Source: Cytophagaceae bacterium ABcell3
GTDB taxonomy: Bacteria; Bacteroidota; Bacteroidia; Cytophagales; Cytophagaceae
DNA: 64,000 nt
Direction: 5' to 3'
NCBI GenBank assembly: GCA_030913385.1
Contig: CP133159.1
Location: forward strand, 2,006,584-2,070,583
The notes below the pieces were generated by a model. That model ran no database searches. It had not been told where the DNA came from and saw nothing but the letters and a program-made list of their open reading frames with translations. Below, piece after piece: positions 42,040 to 51,864 of the stretch (position 1 is the first letter of the stretch; each line of letters starts with the position of its first letter). Position numbers and translations under genes: made by a program.

Positions 42040-42826
42040 ATTATCTATAGCTGTCCTTTTTGTAGGAGGAGTCTGGTTTTTGCTTAGCCAGGTAAATTGG
42101 CTTTCTGTTTTGGGAATGAATAATTCAGAAGAGCGACTTGAAAATCAGCTAGGGGAAATTTTTGAAGAATATTTAAATAATGAAGAAGAGGAAGTGGAGG
42201 CTCCTGCTATATATTCTCCTGTAGATTCTTTGTTAAATCACCTATGTAGTGCCAACGATATTGAAAGAGAAAGTATTCAATTGCATGTAGTCCGGAAAGA
42301 TGTTGTTAATGCTTATGTTGTTCCTGGCAGGCATATGGTTGTGTATACTGGTTTGTTGGCAAAGTGTTCCAGTGAGGCGGAACTGGCCGGCGTGATTGGT
42401 CATGAGCTTGCGCATATTGAAAAGAAGCATGTAATGAAAAAACTTATACGTCAAGCTGGTTTGGCAGTGCTTGTTTCTCTGACTGCGGGCAATGGCGGTG
42501 CGGAGGCTGCCGCTCAGCTAATGAAGCTACTTTCTGCGGCTTCCTATAGCCGGGATATGGAAAGAGAAGCTGATTTTACATCAGTAGACTATCTTATTAA
42601 GGCTGATATTGACCCAGAGCCTTTTGCCGAACTGATGTATCAATTTTCAGAAAAAGACCATGAAATGCCGGCAGCCCTGAAATACCTGTCCACACACCCT
42701 GCTTCTGAGGAAAGGGCTGTTGACATTATTAATTATATGCAGGGGCAAAACTGCCAAAAGTATCCTGTACTCCATCCGCAGACATGGGATAATATGAAAG
42801 TAAAAGTTAAGGATGAGGACTTTTAA
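42020..42826 (+). CDS. M48-family membrane-anchored zinc metalloprotease
   Basis: 268 residues. A signal-anchor helix (SELSIAVLFVGGVWFLLSQ), then the catalytic core: VIGHELAHIEKKHVMKKL holds HExxH at residues 128-132, and READFTSVDYL supplies the third zinc ligand (Glu). Length fits short periplasmic M48 proteases of the LoiP/BepA type, lacking TPR repeats. It probably cleaves damaged envelope proteins. Co-translated with the DUF4870-like gene upstream. Confidence 0.9.
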   Translation: MKKVLSELSIAVLFVGGVWFLLSQVNWLSVLGMNNSEERLENQLGEIFEEYLNNEEEEVEAPAIYSPVDSLLNHLCSANDIERESIQLHVVRKDVVNAYVVPGRHMVVYTGLLAKCSSEAELAGVIGHELAHIEKKHVMKKLIRQAGLAVLVSLTAGNGGAEAAAQLMKLLSAASYSRDMEREADFTSVDYLIKADIDPEPFAELMYQFSEKDHEMPAALKYLSTHPASEERAVDIINYMQGQNCQKYPVLHPQTWDNMKVKVKDEDF

Positions 42827-42839
42827 TGGATTTTAAGAT

Positions 42840-43247
42840 ATGATAGTTTATCAGACTGAAAATAACCTTCTGGCGGAGGAGTTTCATGATATTCTTATCC
42901 GCTCAACTTTAGGTGAACGCAGGCCGGTTGATGATATGGATAAAATCAGGGCAATGGTGGAAAATGCAAACCTGATTGTTACTGCAAGGCATGAAGGGCG
43001 GCTGGTAGGTGTTGCCAGATCAATTACAGATTATGTGTATTGTACTTACCTTTCTGACCTGGCCGTGGACGAGGCTTATCAGAAGCAAGGAATCGGCAAA
43101 GAGCTTATAAGACAAACCAAAATTGCCTCCCCTCAGGCAAAGCTTATCCTACTGTCTGCCCCTAAGGCAATAGACTATTATCCGCGCATCGGCATGGAAA
43201 GACATAATAATTGCTTTTTTCTGGACGATGTGAAACTCCTGAAATGA
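42840..43247 (+). CDS. GNAT-family N-acetyltransferase
   Basis: 135 residues. The acetyl-CoA loop is LAVDEAYQKQGIGKELIRQTK (Q/RxxGxG/A), preceded by GRLVGVARSITDYVYCTYLSDL. C-terminal PKAIDYYPRIGMERHNNCFFL is typical of small GNATs. Substrate unknown. It is 13 nt after the M48 gene. Confidence 0.85.
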   Translation: MIVYQTENNLLAEEFHDILIRSTLGERRPVDDMDKIRAMVENANLIVTARHEGRLVGVARSITDYVYCTYLSDLAVDEAYQKQGIGKELIRQTKIASPQAKLILLSAPKAIDYYPRIGMERHNNCFFLDDVKLLK

Positions 43248-43439
43248 TAAACATTTTGCTGTTTTTCTTTGTGTAGAATCCGCATATTTCTGTTTATCTC
43301 AAAATTTGATTCGGGCTGACTTTCTATTTCTTTCAGAAAAAAAACTTAAGTATTTGTAAATTAGATTATAATTATCCTAAAATTCAGTTTCAAACCCTTT
43401 TCAGTAAACGCTCTCCTGACGAGTTGCTCTTCATGCTCT

Positions 43440-43958
43440 TCAGAACGTTTCATGATGTTCTGAACTGTTGTTTACGCTTCTGAACTTTCTGGTACTGATA
43501 TTGAAAAGTACCCTGTGTTCTCCCGGGCCGTCATAGTTTCTGGTAAACATAAATCCATCTTCTGTTTGTCCGTCGCCTGGCTTTATTGAAAAACCTATTT
43601 TTTTGTGAAAGGTAATTGAAAGTCTATTTTCAGGAGAGGTGAGGCATTCTATTACTGTTACCCCTGATGGCTCTGCCTTTTCAATAAAAGCACTATAAAG
43701 TTTTCTTCCTATACCTTCTTTTCGGAAGTCAGGATTGACACCAATAAAGTGAACATAGCCAATGGTAGGATTTGCCGGAGATATAAAGCCTATGAGAAAA
43801 CCTTTAATAAGTCCCTTTTCTTCAATGATAAAGCTTGTGTCTGAGAAATGATCAAAAAACAAACGTGGGAGTTTGTCTGTCATTTGTTTGCGCCCCCACC
43901 AGTCATCAAGCTTTGGTATGATTTTGTCGTAATCGTTAGGTTGTATATGTCTGATCAT
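43440..43958 (-). CDS. GNAT-family N-acetyltransferase
   Basis: 172 residues. A typical GNAT core: GYVHFIGVNPDFRKEGIGRKLYSAFIE with the RxxGIG pyrophosphate loop, then TSPENRLSITFHKKIGFSI. The C-terminus is short and acidic. Substrate unknown. It lies 16 nt downstream of lgt in the same direction, so it may be part of the lgt transcript. Confidence 0.83.
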   Translation of the reverse strand: MIRHIQPNDYDKIIPKLDDWWGRKQMTDKLPRLFFDHFSDTSFIIEEKGLIKGFLIGFISPANPTIGYVHFIGVNPDFRKEGIGRKLYSAFIEKAEPSGVTVIECLTSPENRLSITFHKKIGFSIKPGDGQTEDGFMFTRNYDGPGEHRVLFNISTRKFRSVNNSSEHHETF

Positions 43959-43974
43959 GTTTTTTTATTCCAGG

Positions 43975-44823
43975 TTAAGCTAGTTGAGCAGTGGACTTTT
44001 GCTGTTTTTGTTTTATAAGGCTTATGATAATAAAAACAGCACCGGCTATAATATATGGGATGCTGAGAATTTGTCCCAAGTCCAGGAGCAGGTTTTCTTC
44101 AAACGCCACCTGCCGTTCTTTTACAAATTCGATTAGAAACCGTGAAATGAATATGAGACTCAAGCAAAGGCCAAAGAAAAAACCATTCCCTAATTTTTGA
44201 TTTGCTGTTCTATAAAGGTATAGTAGTAACCAGAATATCATAAGGTAACAAATCGCTTCATAAAGCTGGGCTGGGTGTCTCGGCTGGTTGTCTACTTGAA
44301 GGAAAACAAATGCCCAAGGCTTTGTGGTAGGGTAACCTATAATTTCAGAATTTACCAGATTGGCCATGCGGATAAAAACACATGCCAGAGGGGCGGCAAT
44401 TGCCATATAGTCTAAGGTTTTTATTAACGGTTGTTTGGTTTTATAGGAGTAAAATAACAAGGCTATTAATACACCTAGGCCACCACCATGACTCGCAAGT
44501 CCTGAGAAACCTGAAAAAAAGTATACGCCCTCTGGTGTTTTTTGTATTGGTAAGAACATTTCAAGAGGGTTTGCCAGAAAATATTCAGGCTCATAGAACA
44601 GACAGTGTCCTAACCGAGCTCCTGCAATAATTCCTATTATTGAATATAGGGTTAGTTTATCTAAGTGTTCGGCCGGAATATGCTCTTTACGAAAAATCCA
44701 TTTCATTACATACACAGATAGAATCAGGCCGGTAACAAAAAGAAGGCCATAATACCGCACAGGAAATCCGAGAATGTTGAATATTTCAGGCTGTATGTCC
44801 CAGTATATGTAGTTGAATAGCAT
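43975..44823 (-). CDS. lgt: Prolipoprotein diacylglyceryl transferase
   Basis: The ATG at 44823 (MLFNYIYWDIQPEIFNIL) is preferred over 44883 because earlier residues do not match the family. About 282 residues, seven helices. Conserved elements: VRYYGLLFVTGLILSVYV, GARLGHCLFYEPEYFLANP, ASHGGGLGVLIALLFY, and RHPAQLYEAICYLMIFWLLLYLYR. Lgt attaches diacylglycerol to the lipobox Cys of prolipoproteins, for example the DUF4249 lipoprotein here. Standard gene. Confidence 0.94.
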   Translation of the reverse strand: MLFNYIYWDIQPEIFNILGFPVRYYGLLFVTGLILSVYVMKWIFRKEHIPAEHLDKLTLYSIIGIIAGARLGHCLFYEPEYFLANPLEMFLPIQKTPEGVYFFSGFSGLASHGGGLGVLIALLFYSYKTKQPLIKTLDYMAIAAPLACVFIRMANLVNSEIIGYPTTKPWAFVFLQVDNQPRHPAQLYEAICYLMIFWLLLYLYRTANQKLGNGFFFGLCLSLIFISRFLIEFVKERQVAFEENLLLDLGQILSIPYIIAGAVFIIISLIKQKQQKSTAQLA

Positions 44824-45698
44824 TGGGTGAAAATTTATCGGTAAAGATAAGAGGTTTGATGTTAAGGATGAACAAAACGGCATTCCTGTAGTGCCGATTT
44901 TTTATCGGCATGGCTAAATTACGAGTAAAAGATAATCCTCAAAACTAACAGCTATAAAACTAGCGGTAAGCTCCACACCCCCTCCAAGTGTTTCAAAAAA
45001 CCTTGGAGGGGTTCAATAACGGTTATAGCTTGATTTTATAAGTCAATTGTAACATCCTTGACGGTAAGTTCTATGATGGTAAGTGCCGAAGAGTAGACGG
45101 AAAGGGTAATTCCATAATCAGTAGCCCGGCAGCGCAATACCTGTCAGCGTCCATAAGACCTGGTCAGACTCTGGCACATATTAGTTAACCCCGAACAATC
45201 AACCAACACAGCTTACCGCAACCAGATTGCCGCGGCATTTTTTCATAAGAAACTAAAGGCTAAAGTTTCATGCAAAGAACTTTCCCGACCACTACCTTAT
45301 GCCTCGCAATGACGGTTATATTTTGGTTTTCTGCTGATTATAACCTTTATAATAACCTGTCATTCCGACGCAGGAGGAATCTGTTAGACTCTAGCACCCC
45401 TGGTAATAAGAGCAGATAAAGGCACTCATGCTGTTACCCCGACAGATGCTTCGTCCCTCAGCATGACAATTATGATTATTAAGGGCAAAGGGTAATAATA
45501 TTTACGTTGGTATCAACACGGGGTAATGAAACAACCACAAGTCCTTATTCAAACAGGCTCCGCAACAGGTGCGGGGATGCAGGTATAGTGTTTGTTTTTA
45601 GAGTTTAAAACACTACCCCAAAAACTAACAGCCAAAATTTACGATAACCTCCCAACTGGTAAGAGCCGAAAAGTTGACAAAAGGATAGGTCAATAATC

Positions 45699-45945
45699 AG
45701 CAGTCCGGTAGCTACTAAGGGCGGGTGGGGACTCTATGGCTGGTGTGGGCATATTGCGGCTTGTGGGGTGCCGGATTTTTAAAAATGCCGCCATAAAATA
45801 CTGCCTTTGACAATGAATCGTCAGTTAAGGCATTTTTCTGGCAGGGAGGGGCTGTGCGTTTAGTGCGTGGCAATATATGCCTTTCAGCCATAGTGTCTTT
45901 TTTTGGTTACCTTTTTTGGACAAGCAAAAAAGGTAAGAAGAAATG
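45699..45945 (+). repeat. Family B repeat, copy 1
   Basis: Starts CAGCAGTCCGGTAGCTAC and ends in a hairpin TTACCTTTTTT / AAAAAAGGTAA. The span 45728-46259 is also repeated at 60716-61247. Confidence 0.85.
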
Positions 45946-46068
45946 GAGAATGAGCTTTAGGAAACATTAGCTCATTAGGTGTATTAATAAGGCGACCAAT
46001 TTAATGATTTGATGATGCTCTAATCGTCAGGTCTGGTACATAACACCCTCAATTACAACTCACCCCAA

Positions 46069-46255
46069 CGTCATTGCGAGGAGAAACGACGAAGCAATCT
46101 CATCGTCAAGTCTAATATTCATTACCCCACAAACAATCAACCTATACTGCTTATCTCAAACAGATTGCCGCGGCATTTTTTCATAAGAAAACTAATGGCT
46201 TATAACTTCAATCCATAGAACTTTACCCACCACTATCTTGCGCCTCGCAATGACG
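46069..46255 (+). repeat. Family A inverted-end element (MITE-like)
   Basis: 187 bp bounded by CGTCATTGCGAGG and CCTCGCAATGACG, with inner GAAGCAATCT and AGATTGC arms. No ORF. Confidence 0.75.
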
Positions 46256-46491
46256 GTTAAATTCTGATTTTCTGCTAATTAAAACCTTAATGTTAGACGC
46301 TGGCACCTGCCTAATATTTGGCAATTCACATTCCTGCTTTACCCCAACAGCCCCCCGCAACAGGTGCGGGGAGACAGCTATAGTGTTGATTTTAAAGCTT
46401 AAAAACACCATCCCCAAAAGGTACACCCAAAGCCAGCGTAACCTTCAAACCGGTAAGAGCCGAATAGTAGACAAAAGAATAACTCAATAAT

Positions 46492-46738
46492 CAGCAGTCC
46501 GGTAGCTACTAAGGGCGGGCGGGGACTCTATGGCTGGTGTGGGCATATTGCGGCTTGTGGGGTGCCGGATTTTTAAAAATGCAGCCATTAAAAACTGCCT
46601 TTGACAATGAATCGTCAGTTAAGGCATTTTTCTGGCAGGGAGGGGTTGTGCGTTTAGCGCGTGGCAATATGCCTTTCAGCCATAGTGTCTTTTTTTGGTT
46701 ACCTTTTTTGGACAAGCAAAAAAGGTAAGAAGAAATGG
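46492..46738 (+). repeat. Family B repeat, copy 2
   Basis: As copy 1, about 90 percent identical by eye. Confidence 0.82.
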
Positions 46739-47298
46739 AGAATGAGCCTTAGGTAACATTAGCTCCTTAAATTTAATAATAAGGGGATCAGTTTAATGAT
46801 TTGATGATGCTCTAATCGTCAGGTCTGGTATTTGACACCCTCTATTACAACTCACCCCCAACGTCATTGCGAGGAGGAAGGACGAAGCAATTTAATTGTC
46901 AGGTCTGGTATTATACTGTCTGAACCGGGATTCGAAAGATGGAAGGATAGGCAGGATTTAAGGATAGATGTTATTACAACCTATAAGATAATAACACCCC
47001 CACAATCACCAAATTACCCCCAACGTCATCGGTAGGAGGCACGACGAAGCAATCTAGTCGTCAGGTCCAGTATTTGACACCCTAACAATCAACCAATACA
47101 GCTTACCGGCACCGTTTAATATTTGGCAATTCACATTCCTGCTTTACCCCAACAGCCCCCCGCAACAGGTGCGGGGAGACAGCTATAGTGTTGATTTTAA
47201 AGCTTAAAAACACCATCCCCAAAAGCTACACCCAAAGCCAGCGATAACCTCCAAACCGGTAAGATCCGAAAAGTAGACTAAAAGAATAACTCAATAAT

Positions 47299-47545
47299 CA
47301 GCAGTCCGGTAGCTACTAAGGGCGGGCGGGGACTCTATGGCTGGTGTGGGCATATTGCGGCTTGTGGGGTGCCGGACTTTTAAAAATGCCGCCATAAAAT
47401 ACTGCCCTTGACAATGAATCGTCAGTTAAGGCATTTTTTTGGCAGGGAGGGACTGTGCGTTTAGTGCGTGGCAATATGCCTTTCAGCCATAGTGTCTTTT
47501 TTTGGTTACCTTTTTTGGACAAGCAAAAAAGGTAAGGAAAAATGG
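47299..47545 (+). repeat. Family B repeat, copy 3
   Basis: As copy 1; minor differences (for example GGAAAAATGG at the end). Confidence 0.82.
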
Positions 47546-48089
47546 ACAATGAGCTTTAGGTGACATTAGCTCATAAGTTTATTATTAGGGCGATCAATTT
47601 AATGATTTGATGATGCTCTCATCGTCAGGTCTAACAATATTCCCCCGAACAATCAACCAACACAGCTTACCGCAACATTTTTTCATAAGAAACTAAAGGC
47701 TAAAGTTTCATGCAAAGAACTTTCCCGACCACTACCTTATGCCTCGCAATGACGGTTATATTTTGGTTTTCTGCTGATTATAACCTTTATAATAACCTGT
47801 CATTCCGACGCAGGAGGAATCTGTTAGACTCTAGCACCCTTGGTAATAAGAGCAGATAAAGGCACTCATGCTGTTACCCCGACAGATGCTTCGTCCCTCA
47901 GCATGACAATTATGATTATTAAGGGCAAAGGGTAATAATATTTACGTTGGTATCAACACGGGGTAATGAAACAACCACAAGTCCTTATTCAAACAGGCTC
48001 CGCAACAGGTGCGGGGATGCAGGTATAGTGTTTGTTTTTAGAGTTTAAAACACTACCCCAAAAACGGGTCACCGTATTTTTCTGGGGAT

Positions 48090-49010
48090 TTAAGCAAAAA
48101 GCTTAGAGAGCCTGAACAAGAAGAACCTTGTATCTACAACGCCTCTTAAGTTTGCCCTGAAGAGCTTTATTTTTGAATTAAAAGATTCCGCATTTGCATT
48201 GGTAGATCTATTGTCAAAGAAGTTTAGAATATTGCTCATATGGTTGCTTACTGTATTTGCTACCGTTAAAAATTCCTTGGTTCCCATCTCATGAGTTTTA
48301 TTGATCCATTCAGCAAACTTTTTTTCAGCGGATATTTTTGTGTTGCTTTCATATATTAGCCTAAACCCAAGAACATGGTCATAAGCTTTTTTGAGGTCTG
48401 GATAATTTTCAAAAGCTATGTTGGCTCTCTGCTCTTGGCTTTGAGTCCAATCAGCTTTCTTTTTGGCAAAGACATACCTGCAGCGGGCCAAAAGTTGCTT
48501 TGGGGTGTCCCCATTGGGCAATAAGGGTGCTTTATACCTAACGCCATTCTTTTTGGCAGCTTCGATAGCCTTGTTTTCCATATCTAGTTCAACCCATCTT
48601 TGATTGACCCTTATATGTTGTAGAGCCTCCAGGGCCAGCCTTACTACATGAAAGCGGTCTGTAACCAAATTTGCCATGGGGAAACATGTTCTTGCGGATG
48701 ACTCCATGTTTTTTGCCATGTCAAGGGTTACTTCCTTTACTTTATTCCTTTGTTCCAGAGGGATTTTCTCTAGGACTTGTATGATATTTGCCGACAATGT
48801 GCCTTTTACAGAAGCTACCAAAGAGCCTTTTTTGCCTCTCCCGTTTTTATTGGTAATAAAAGTGTACAACTCTCCTTTTGACAGTGCAACTTCGTCTATA
48901 CTAAGATGCTCTCCGATATTGTCCGGAAAGACCAAATAGTCCTCTGCATGCTCTTTTTGTTCCCACTGCTTAAACCCACTGCTTTTCTTCTTATAGTGCC
49001 TCCTCAACAA
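48090..49010 (-). CDS. IS transposase, catalytic part (ISL3-like DDE)
   Basis: 306 residues: LSIDEVALSKGELYTF (first catalytic Asp), LVTDRFHVVRLALEALQHI (second Asp) and NANAESFNSKIKLFRANLRG (Glu). The frame is open upstream of the first ATG for about 20 codons (EDTIGNIGSYYEVKGDLL), matching the natural join to the N-terminal ORF. Full activity would need a +1 (or -2) frameshift from 49042-49428, or the element is inactivated by one inserted base. Confidence 0.85.
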   Translation of the reverse strand: MLRRHYKKKSSGFKQWEQKEHAEDYLVFPDNIGEHLSIDEVALSKGELYTFITNKNGRGKKGSLVASVKGTLSANIIQVLEKIPLEQRNKVKEVTLDMAKNMESSARTCFPMANLVTDRFHVVRLALEALQHIRVNQRWVELDMENKAIEAAKKNGVRYKAPLLPNGDTPKQLLARCRYVFAKKKADWTQSQEQRANIAFENYPDLKKAYDHVLGFRLIYESNTKISAEKKFAEWINKTHEMGTKEFLTVANTVSNHMSNILNFFDNRSTNANAESFNSKIKLFRANLRGVVDTRFFLFRLSKLFA

Positions 49011-49041
49011 ATCCCCTTTGACCTCATAATAGCTGCCAATG

Positions 49042-49428
49042 TTACCAATGGTATCTTCGCGGGTCTCGACCTGTACCTTTTAAAAAATCTGAAAGCTCTT
49101 GAGTGATTTTAGAGCCTTCAGCTACAAATGAATAGTCATTGTAAACTATTTTGTTCTTGCATGTTTTATGCCTCCACCTTCGTCGCTTAAATTCAAGATA
49201 AACGGCTTTTCCCCTGATAGGGAAATCTTGAACAATTTTAGGTTCATAAAAACCTTTAGACTCGTACTCTTCAGGTTTATGCTTTCCTAATAGCCGGTTC
49301 TGCTCAATGAGGTTGATTTTATAAAAAGCTCTTTTGCTGTTCAGGTCACATAGCTCTATTACAGCTTCTATTTCAAAAAAATCTAGTATGCCTTCCGGCA
49401 AAAAAGGGGCAATAATGCTTTCTTTCAT
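49042..49428 (-). CDS. IS transposase N-terminal region
   Basis: 128 residues ahead of the catalytic ORF: MKESIIAPFLPEGILDFFEI, FEIEAVIELCDLNSKRAFYK and EFKRRRWRHKTCKNKIVY. This DNA-binding part resembles the separate N-terminal ORF of ISAon1-type transposases. Its end, LKGTGRDPRRYHW, runs out of frame at CGAGACCCGCGAAGA, where the catalytic frame continues. Confidence 0.8.
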   Translation of the reverse strand: MKESIIAPFLPEGILDFFEIEAVIELCDLNSKRAFYKINLIEQNRLLGKHKPEEYESKGFYEPKIVQDFPIRGKAVYLEFKRRRWRHKTCKNKIVYNDYSFVAEGSKITQELSDFLKGTGRDPRRYHW

Positions 49429-49563
49429 CTTGCCTTAAAATTAACAAATCAAACCAAGACTCCCCAACTTTTACGTGTGAGCCCCAAAAACTAACAGCCA
49501 AAATTTACGATAACCTCCCAACTGGTAAGAGCCGAAAAGTAGACAAAAGGATAGGTCAATAAT

Positions 49564-49810
49564 CAGCAGTCCGGTAGCTACTAAGGGCGGGTGGGAACTC
49601 TATGGCTGGCGTGGGCATATTGCGGCTCGTGCGGTGCCGGATTTTTAAAAATGCCGCCATAAAGAACTGCATCTGACAATAAATTGTCAGTTAAGGCATT
49701 TTTTTGGCAGGGAGGGACTGTGCGTTTAGTGCGTGGCAATATGCCTTTCAGCCATAGTGTCTTTTTTTGGTTACCTTTTTTGGACAAGCAAAAAAGGTAA
49801 GGAAAAATGG
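49564..49810 (+). repeat. Family B repeat, copy 4
   Basis: Directly right of the IS; the IS sits in the sequence just before this copy. Confidence 0.82.
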
Positions 49811-50090
49811 ACAATGAGCTTTAGGTGACATTAGCTCATAAGTTTATTATTAGGGCGATCAATTTAATGATTTGATGATGCTCTCATCGTCAGGTCTAAC
49901 AATATTCCCCCGAACAATCAACCAACACAGCTTACCGCAACATTTTTTCATAAGAAACTAAAGGCTAAAGTTTCATGCAAAGAACTTTCCCGACCACTAC
50001 CTTATGCCTCGCAATGACGGTTACATTTTTGGTTTTCTGCTAATTATAATTTTAAGGTATAACAAAAAATCTTAATAAAACCACTATTCA

Positions 50091-50760
50091 TTCCATTGTC
50101 CCACCACGTCATCGGTAGGAGGAGCGACGAAGCAATCTCATCGTCAGGTCTAGTATCATTGTCTCACAACAATCAACCAATACAGCTTACCGCAACCAGA
50201 TTGCCGCGGCATTTTTTCATAAGAAACTAAAGGCTAAAGTTTCATGCAAAGAACTTTCCCGACCACTACCTTATGCCTCGCAATGACGGTTACATTTTTG
50301 GTTTTCTGCTAATTATAATTTTAAGGTATAACAAAAAATCTTAATAAAACCACTATTCATTCCATTACCCACCACGTCATTGCGAGGAGGAAGGACGAAG
50401 CAATCTCATCGTCAGGTCTAGTATCATTGTCTCACAACAATCAACCAATACAGCTTACCGCAACCAGATTGCCGCGGCATTTTTTCATAAGAAACTAAAG
50501 GCTAAAGTTTCATGCAAAGAACTTTCCCGACCACTACCTTATGCCTCGCAATGACGGTTACATTTTTGGTTTTCTGCTAATTATAATTTTAAGGTATAAC
50601 AAAAAATCTTAATAAAACCACTATTCATTCCATTGTCCCACCACGTCATCGGTAGGAGGAGCGACGAAGCAATCTCATCGTCAGGTCTGGTATCATTGTC
50701 TCACAAAAATCAACCAATACAGCTTACCGCAACCAGATTGCCGCGGCATTGTTCATAAGA
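50091..50760 (+). repeat. Tandem array of ~268-bp units containing family A
   Basis: Unit starts at 50091, 50360 and 50628 (TTCCATT...CCACCACG). Each holds a family A element and AATTATAATTTTAAGG. A partial earlier unit begins near 49.87 kb. Confidence 0.85.
50374..50556 (+). repeat. Family A element within the tandem array
   Basis: Bounded by CGTCATTGCGAGG / CCTCGCAATGACG, 183 bp. Confidence 0.75.
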
Positions 50761-50947
50761 AACTAAAGGCTAAAGTTTCAGACAAAGAACTTTGGTAAGC
50801 TCCATTCCCTCTCCAAGTGTTTAAAAACCTTGGAGTGGTTCCTTAACGGTTATCGCTTGATTTTATAAGTCAATTGCAACATCTTTAGACCTATTTTGTA
50901 CATGACTACTCATCACTTTAATTAATTTCTGCTAACCCCTCATAGTG

Positions 50948-51790
50948 TTACCAAGTTTTTTCTGAAAGATCTTTTAGCCTTTCTTTTTCTTTGTCAGATA
51001 AACTTTCCATACCTTTGGTGCTAATTTTGTCGAGGAGGTAATTCAGCTCTTTCTCTCTTTCTGCTTTCTGTGCCCAATACTTTTCATCAATGTCATAATA
51101 CTTCTTTTTCTGTCCGAAGCTAGTACCGGTCGTTATTATGTTAGGTTTTTTTGCTATAAGCCAAACAAATAGTATAGAAGGAATAAGTATAGCTAAAATC
51201 GGTAAAGTGTTGCTTGTTATGGCTTCTGGAAAAAACGCCAAAGCGATAAGTAAGCCTATGGCACCGCCTCCCAAATGTGCTTCGTGCCCTATGTTGTCTT
51301 TCTGAGATTTTATTCCGTAAATAGAGTACAGGACATAAAGTAGCCCGTAAACCCATCCAGGAATATGTACTGGAAGAAAAAAGAACCCTATGCTAATACC
51401 AGGGAACAAAGCAATGGCGGCAAAAACAATCCCGCTAACTGCACCTGAAGCTCCTACAGCACTGTAGTTGTAATGGTTCCTATGGATGAACAATGCCAAT
51501 AAATTTCCTCCTAACAAACTACCAAAGTAGATGGCCAAAAATTTTCCTGCCCCTATAAAGTCCTCAAGTCCGCTGCTGAAAAAGTATAAGGTGAGCATAT
51601 TGAAAATATAGTGGCGCCAGCTAACATGTAGAAATCCAGACGTTATAAGCCTTTTATAGTCTTTTCTGGCTAAGATATCATCTACCCTAAAAGAGTATCT
51701 GTTAAGGTAACTGTAACTTTGGAGACCATAATAGGTGATAACCCCGCTTGCAATAATGATGGTTAAACCAATAATACCTAACGCTGCCAT
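50948..51790 (-). CDS. Rhomboid-family intramembrane serine protease
   Basis: 280 residues, six helices. HVSWRHYIFNML holds HxxxN (residues 60-64), SAVGASGAVSG holds the catalytic Ser115 in GASG, and NIGHEAHLGGGAIGL the catalytic His172. C-terminal 70 residues are a charged cytoplasmic tail ending in ERLKDLSEKTW. It cleaves transmembrane substrates within the membrane; substrate unknown. Right after repeat cluster 1, on the - strand. Confidence 0.92.
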   Translation of the reverse strand: MAALGIIGLTIIIASGVITYYGLQSYSYLNRYSFRVDDILARKDYKRLITSGFLHVSWRHYIFNMLTLYFFSSGLEDFIGAGKFLAIYFGSLLGGNLLALFIHRNHYNYSAVGASGAVSGIVFAAIALFPGISIGFFFLPVHIPGWVYGLLYVLYSIYGIKSQKDNIGHEAHLGGGAIGLLIALAFFPEAITSNTLPILAILIPSILFVWLIAKKPNIITTGTSFGQKKKYYDIDEKYWAQKAEREKELNYLLDKISTKGMESLSDKEKERLKDLSEKTW

Positions 51791-51864
51791 TGTAACTTGA
51801 TAGAATAATTTTGCCTTTGGATCTTGATACTGTTATATAAAAAGTATGTAAACTCCAGTAAAGT

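Larger units (their letters stand above)
48066..49483 (-). mobile_element. ISL3-like insertion sequence, resembling ISAon1-type elements
   Basis: About 1418 bp. The ends are imperfect inverted repeats: GGGTCACCGTA at the left and GGCTCACACGTA read inward from the right, both followed by TGGGGA within 12 nt. The 8-bp sequence CCAAAAAC occurs at both sides (48058-48065 and 49484-49491), fitting an 8-bp target duplication, typical of ISL3. An uninterrupted copy of the target (CCCCAAAAACTAACAGCC) is found near 45650. It carries a two-ORF transposase out of frame. Confidence 0.85.
44960..50890. repeat. Intergenic repeat cluster 1
   Basis: Nearly 6 kb with no chromosomal gene. It mixes three repeat families: A (inverted-end elements), B (247-bp units) and C (hairpin units near 44966 and 50793). 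It includes near-perfect tandem units of about 268 bp at 49.9-50.75 kb, and one ISL3-like IS. Short ORFs inside (63-77 residues) recur only as copies of family B and are not genes. Cluster edges are marked by family C (CCTCCAAG / CTTGGAGG hairpins). Confidence 0.85.

Noticed and set aside
45699-47549. Recurring 63-77-residue ORFs in the repeat clusters
   Set aside because: They are frames of the family B repeat on both strands; similarity is at DNA level, with no protein-like constraint.
49870-50760. CRISPR-like array
   Set aside because: Units are ~268 bp, near-identical throughout, with no short repeat/variable-spacer alternation and no cas genes.
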